Of a stretch of DNA of 64,000 nt, positions 61,401 through 64,000 are shown piece by piece. Under the pieces are notes generated by a model that had not been told where the DNA came from, ran no database searches, and worked only from the letters and a program-made list of their open reading frames with translations. The stretch's first letter is position 1, and the number at the start of each line of letters is the position of its first letter. The position numbers and the translations under genes were made by a program. Source of the DNA: Apostichopus japonicus (taxonomy: Eukaryota; Echinodermata; Holothuroidea; Aspidochirotida; Stichopodidae); NCBI RefSeq assembly GCF_037975245.1, contig NC_092581.1, positions 9,244,303-9,308,302 of the forward strand, read 5' to 3'.

Positions 61401-63627
61401 TGGGAGGGGGGGCTTGGGAGGAGGTGAGGGGAATGGTGAGTACAGGAAGCATAAATCTCAGAGGAAATACCAATTAGAATTTCTAAAAAATTTATCATTC
61501 ATATTTCTAAAAGTAAAATTTATGTTCTTGCAATCATTTGGTTGCAACTTTGTGATGTGAACAAAAATTTGAAGCTGGGGTGAGTTTTCACGTTTTATTT
61601 TACAATTGTTAGCTTATAGTTGCTTTGGCTTGTAGCTCTATGCATTTTTTTGTTTCCCCTCCTTGCATTTTCAGGTTGCATATGTCAGAATCATTTTCTC
61701 TCTGGCACATTTTACGATCTTATTATTTTTATCGTTTTCAGGTGCCAACATCTTCCTACATTCCGATGGTCATGTTAAACTTGGAGATTTTGGTGCTGCT
61801 ATCAAACTGAAGAAGCACCAAACGCTACTAGGAGAGGTGAATGATGTCATGGGAACAGTAGGTAAGTGTCAACCAATGAGAGACAAGCTTAGCTGTTGTT
61901 AGCTTAGCTGTTGTGGTAAAACTCAGAAAACTGGAAAATGTCATGAATTTTTCAGACCAAATTTAAGAGGTTAGGGACATACCTAGCATTTTCTTTGATC
62001 TGAGATTTGGGGGTTTGTAAATGTGTTAGTAAAGCCTTCCTGAATGTGAGAACTCCCCAAATTGAATTTTGGATGAACTTTCACTTTTGTGAGTTCAAGT
62101 CTTGCTGTGGTTGTCTGTAGTGGTCAAAGGCCATTTGAGGTCAACAGAGGTCAAATTTAACTCCCAAGTAACTCCCAAAAAGTAAAAAGTGAAGATGAAC
62201 TTGATGGTGCCGGTTCACACGGGTTTTGCAATCTGAACCTTGCCGATCATTTTATTGAAATGGTGATAAAATTTGTTGTCTTCAGTCTTGGATTAATTTT
62301 TCTTTTATGAAACGTGGTAAGTGATCGCTGAGCCTCTTGTGACTTTATTACTTTGTGTCATCATCATAAATTTACATAAATTTCCAGCATTCATGGCTCC
62401 TGAGATTATCATCAATTCCACCGAAGATGGATATGGTAGAGCTGCTGATATCTGGAGTCTGGGTTGTGTTGTCATAGAGATGGCCTCTGGAAAGGTAACA
62501 TATCTTTATATTTTCAGATTTTAATTTTATCTCAATATGTAAGGAATTTGAAAAGAAAGAAAAAAAAAAATCTGTGTGAAAGTGATTTTATGCACTGTTT
62601 TGCAGTAGATTATTCTTTTTCAGTGATGCTTCCAGTCATCACTTTTCATGACCTGCTTTAAATTATCTTCTAACATTATTTTGGCTTATATTTTATCCCT
62701 GCAGCGCCCTTGGCACGAATTTGACAACAACTTTGCAATCATGTACAGAGTCGGAGGTGGGGGTATCCCACGGATTTCGGAAAACCATCTGAACAAGGAG
62801 GGTCACGACTTCCTCTCACGTTGTCTTCAGCAGAATGCTAAGGATAGGTCTACGGCTAATGAGTTACTGGAACACCAGTTTCTTAAGGTAACACAATATC
62901 AGGAGGGTCATGATGCTTGTCTATACTATATATTTAACACATTTTAGTAATACGTTAGCAGTTTTTTTCCCCTCTCATCGTGAAATACACTTGACCTTAT
63001 ATTGAGGGTATCATCTGTTGTCTTGTGCTCAAAATTTATGCTTGAAAAAATCTTGCAAAAAGTCTTGTTTTTTTGTTGGAAATAAACAAGATGTAATCGA
63101 GACCTACCACACTGTTAGAACAGATGCAACAAAGCCTAGCCTACTTTGCATACAAGAGAGCACTAGGTACTTCAGCTGTGATTTTTAATTTGCAGTAAAA
63201 TGGCAAAGGTGTAAATCTTTGATGTGCTTTGCACAGGGATATTCTAGTTATACTTGATCAGGTTTGCATTATAAATCAATTGAATAAAGATTTATAAAAT
63301 TAGAATTTTATAAGTAAAGAATATTTGTAGGAAGGTTAGGGGTCCTGTCAAAAGTAGAATGTTGCAGGGGCTGCAGCTATCCTGCAGCCGGCCTGTGTTT
63401 GATGTAATCTTTTTTGCTTTGCAGTTGCACACAATAGGCACTGCTGGTCTGCTAGGTAGGAACTCGGCCCCATTCTGACCAAGTTGCATTCGCACATAAA
63501 GTTTGATCTCAAAATAAAATACTGGATGTTTCAATGCTATGTTGGAAAGACCTCTACGTTTGATCATAAATATGTTTGTTTCTGCTGTGTTCTTGTTTCC
63601 CAGGTGACGGGAGTGTTTTCCTTATGA
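37465..63627 (+). CDS. MAP3K4: MAP3K4 (MEKK4) mitogen-activated protein kinase kinase kinase, complete coding region, 17 exons
   Basis: Exons: 37465-39372, 39900-40024, 44722-44833, 47355-47513, 49012-49169, 49867-49968, 50593-50692, 51592-51675, 54536-54784, 56046-56195, 56991-57872, 59159-59275, 60363-60522, 61742-61861, 62388-62494, 62705-62887, 63604-63627 (TGA). All have GT-AG borders and phases agree, giving 1579 residues (the vertebrate protein is about 1600). The N-terminus has 16 serines (7-22) and acidic runs. The conserved regulatory/GADD45-binding half follows ([43 protein letters not shown]). The kinase domain starts at ~1314: GEGQFG loop 1319-1324, K1342, HRD 1431-1433, DFG 1451-1453, then MAPE. 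It phosphorylates MKK3/6/4 upstream of p38/JNK. An acceptor at 37456/37457 shows that at least one leader exon lies upstream, so coding could begin earlier. Introns carry many repeats. Confidence 0.96.
40195..40570. repeat. Homopolymer-rich mobile debris in MAP3K4 intron 2
   Basis: G-run (40240) and C-run (40492) blocks surround GAGTCCGCCACTGGG and TTGACGCCCCTG, which look like ends of small DNA transposons. Boundaries and family could not be set. Confidence 0.4.
40728..44698. mobile_element. ~3.97-kb element with long terminal inverted repeats, TA-flanked, no recognised transposase
   Basis: The left end CAGTACTGATTTCGCTTAAC (continuing TCCCGTT) is exactly inverted at 44672-44698, and both sides abut TA. 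CAGT ends with TA target sites recall Tc1/mariner. Next to each TIR is an array of CGATAAAAA/TTGAAAA words, and AATTCCACGAA occurs in direct orientation near both ends (40890, 44549). Internal open frames are under 100 codons and unrecognised. A 19-bp tandem GGCTTTCAACTGGCCTGAC is at about 41992-42029. The right end lies 23 bp before MAP3K4 exon 3. Confidence 0.8.
46285..46525. repeat. ATACC/GGTAT-iterated segment in MAP3K4 intron 3
   Basis: Repeated ATACC, ATACCG and CGGTAT words (about 14), including TATACCGGTA, resemble the ends of degraded DNA transposons. No clear boundaries. The rest of intron 3 (44834-47354) shows only AT-rich DNA and a T14 run near 46159. Confidence 0.45.
47678..48041 (+). 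mobile_element. TTAA-type MITE, complete copy C, 364 bp
   Basis: The ends TTAAAGGCATTGAAGACTCG and CGAGTCTTCACTCCCTTTAA are ~20-bp inverted repeats beginning with TTAA, compatible with a piggyBac-like non-autonomous element. There is no coding capacity. Copies A and B are at 19390-19690 and 34774-34911/37160-37316. Confidence 0.85.
48604..48633 (+). other. G-quadruplex-forming motif in MAP3K4 intron 4
   Basis: Runs GGGGG, GGG, GGGGG, GGGGG separated by short loops on the transcribed-sense strand. A second such motif is at 49697-49730 in intron 5. Confidence 0.6.
51890..53015. repeat. 81-bp satellite-like tandem array, about 14 copies, in MAP3K4 intron 8
   Basis: The unit contains GGGATTCCCGCAAATAGTGT, CAGAGTTTCTGACTGTCACA, TGTAGAAGATTGC and AATTAAAATGCAATTAAATAG. 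Copies start near 51892, 51973, 52053, 52134, 52215, 52296, 52379, 52462, 52543, 52624, 52705, 52788, 52869 and 52950. Variation is mainly single bases and an added CA (CACACATGT). Because the period is mostly 81, frames stay open on both strands. This is a repeat effect, not a protein. Confidence 0.95.
53205..53945. repeat. ~370-bp direct duplication in MAP3K4 intron 8
   Basis: Two diverged copies (about 53205-53570 and 53571-53945) share AACCTCCTCGCTTTAGACTT, TTGGCTGCAGCTCATAGTT, CATTGTTGTGGTT, TAACTTTCATGTTC and GTGATCAAGTTT in the same order. Confidence 0.85.
53985..54420. repeat. ~60-bp tandem repeat, about 7 copies, in MAP3K4 intron 8
   Basis: The unit reads GGTGGAACCTGTAGTTTTA, CCACTGAGTGTTTAAAGTTC, TTGATTTGTGAGGTTGAAT. 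Copies vary by a few bases and one is shortened. It ends about 115 bp before exon 54536-54784. Confidence 0.9.
54930..55317 (-). mobile_element. tRNA-derived SINE of a second family
   Basis: On the minus strand the head has A box TGGCCAATTGG (55307-55297) and B box GGTTCGAGTCC (55264-55254). The ~300-bp body includes CATGGGCAAGGAACTTTATC, and the element ends in an (ATA)n-type tail near 54930. It lies in MAP3K4 intron 9, antisense to the gene. Confidence 0.85.
55710..55832 (-). repeat. tRNA-like sequence enclosed by inverted repeats
   Basis: Arms AGCAAAGAAATATATGG (55710-55726) and its inverse with a 2-nt insertion (55814-55832) flank a minus-strand tRNA-like core (about 55797-55728). The core has an intact D arm (TAGCTCAGTCGG) and a 5-bp anticodon stem CTGGG/CCCAG with a 7-nt loop GTCGCGA. 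The T arm (TGATTTGTATCCC) is degraded and no acceptor stem pairs. It is probably a small mobile repeat with a tRNA-derived head, not a working tRNA. Confidence 0.65.
56898..56969. repeat. Exact 36-bp tandem duplication before MAP3K4 exon 11
   Basis: TTGTCCACTTAAGTAACCGC plus the following 16 bases occurs twice without change. The second copy ends 21 bp before exon 56991, so the duplication supplies the branch-point region. Confidence 0.95.
58284..58652. mobile_element. hAT (Charlie-like) MITE, 369 bp, 8-bp target duplication
   Basis: Starts CAGGGGTGGGCAACCTTTTA and ends GGGCCGTAGGTTGCCCACCCCAG. CTTTAGAA flanks both sides (58276-58283, 58653-58660). The subterminal CCGCATGTGGTCCGCGGGCC is typical of hAT/Charlie ends known from animal genomes. 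There is no transposase. Lies in MAP3K4 intron 11. Confidence 0.9.
60525..61340. repeat. ~80-bp tandem array that copies the MAP3K4 exon-13 donor site
   Basis: The true junction is ATATCAAAG|GTAAGC at 60522/60523. Downstream, similar junctions recur near 60612, 60692, 60856, 60928, 61010, 61082, 61164, 61249 and 61331 (GCAAAGGTAAGC, ACAAAGGTAAGC and similar), with one decayed copy near 60767. Other shared unit words are GTCAGAACCACTAGTGTGCT, AACAGTGATAACATCGTAAG and TTATCAAGCAAACACTG. About ten copies follow the exon. Confidence 0.92.
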
Positions 63628-64000
63628 GACGTAATTAAAACCACAAGATGGCCGACCATGATAAATGGAATACACAGAGACCGGTAGTTCCGGCTCCTCC
63701 GATAGGAAAACAAGTGAATTCTGCGAGACAAGTGCAATATGTAGGGTTATATTAATGATGCAAAGGGTTCTTTATTCTGAAGTTTAGTTGTGACATCTGA
63801 GGACTTCATAAAAATTTGCAACATTTATAATATAACGGATCAACACGATTCTAATAATGCTTTAAAACTAATTAATATCATTGTTTTTAATCTTCAGAGG
63901 AGACGGTTGAAAAGTCTGCAGAGTTTGTTTTAATGAAAAGGAGAAAACCCTTTTCACAGGATTAAATAGCTTTGATAAGTGAAGTGTTTATTTCAAAACT
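63628..64000 (+). other. MAP3K4: MAP3K4 3' UTR (continues beyond window)
   Basis: AT-rich sequence after the TGA at 63625-63627. No AATAAA signal before the edge. An early AATTAAAAC at 63634 is unlikely to be the only processing site. Confidence 0.6.

Overview
This window is eukaryotic nuclear DNA, most likely from an echinoderm. The genes have many introns with GT-AG junctions, the intergenic DNA is AT-rich with frequent GGCCTA/TAACGTTAGG words, and tRNA-derived SINEs, MITEs and a Ty3/gypsy element are interspersed. The orthologues are clearly animal and deuterostome-like. The class is uncertain: sea cucumber or sea urchin is a guess from repeat texture, not a demonstrated assignment.

Layout. 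(1) 219-9879, minus strand: the first eleven coding exons (about 712 codons) of ASCC3, the Ski2-like DNA/RNA helicase of the ASC-1 complex. It runs off the left edge, and a probable 5' UTR exon lies near 12.1-12.25 kb. (2) 12.3-16.2 kb: intergenic, with a ~175-bp tandem repeat broken by nested insertions. (3) 16221-18416, plus strand: a two-exon NKRF-like gene (XTBD, dsRBD-like, G-patch and R3H domains), head to head with ASCC3. (4) 18.4-23.98 kb: intergenic, with two TIR elements that carry perfect 8-bp target duplications, a truncated TTAA-type MITE and a tRNA-SINE. (5) 23985-33291: a complete, recent Ty3/gypsy LTR retrotransposon on the minus strand (761-bp LTRs with 2 differences seen by eye, GTAT duplications, gag, and a long pol in the -1 frame). 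(6) 33.3-37.4 kb: the MAP3K4 upstream region, including a split MITE. (7) 37465-63627, plus strand: the whole coding region of MAP3K4 (MEKK4) in 17 exons, 1579 codons, with GADD45/regulatory homology followed by a C-terminal kinase domain. The 3' UTR continues past the right edge.

The host genes are not an operon. ASCC3 acts in alkylation repair and ribosome rescue, the NKRF-like protein probably in XRN2-linked RNA processing and transcription repression, and MAP3K4 in p38/JNK stress signalling. The most unusual content is structural. Tandem arrays have copied splice junctions: the ASCC3 exon-6 acceptor with 15 codons of coding sequence, and the MAP3K4 exon-13 donor. A ~4-kb transposon-like element with long TIRs ends 23 bp before MAP3K4 exon 3. 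Several MITEs have well-defined boundaries. All exon boundaries were set by eye from homology, phase and splice consensus; no alignment program was run.
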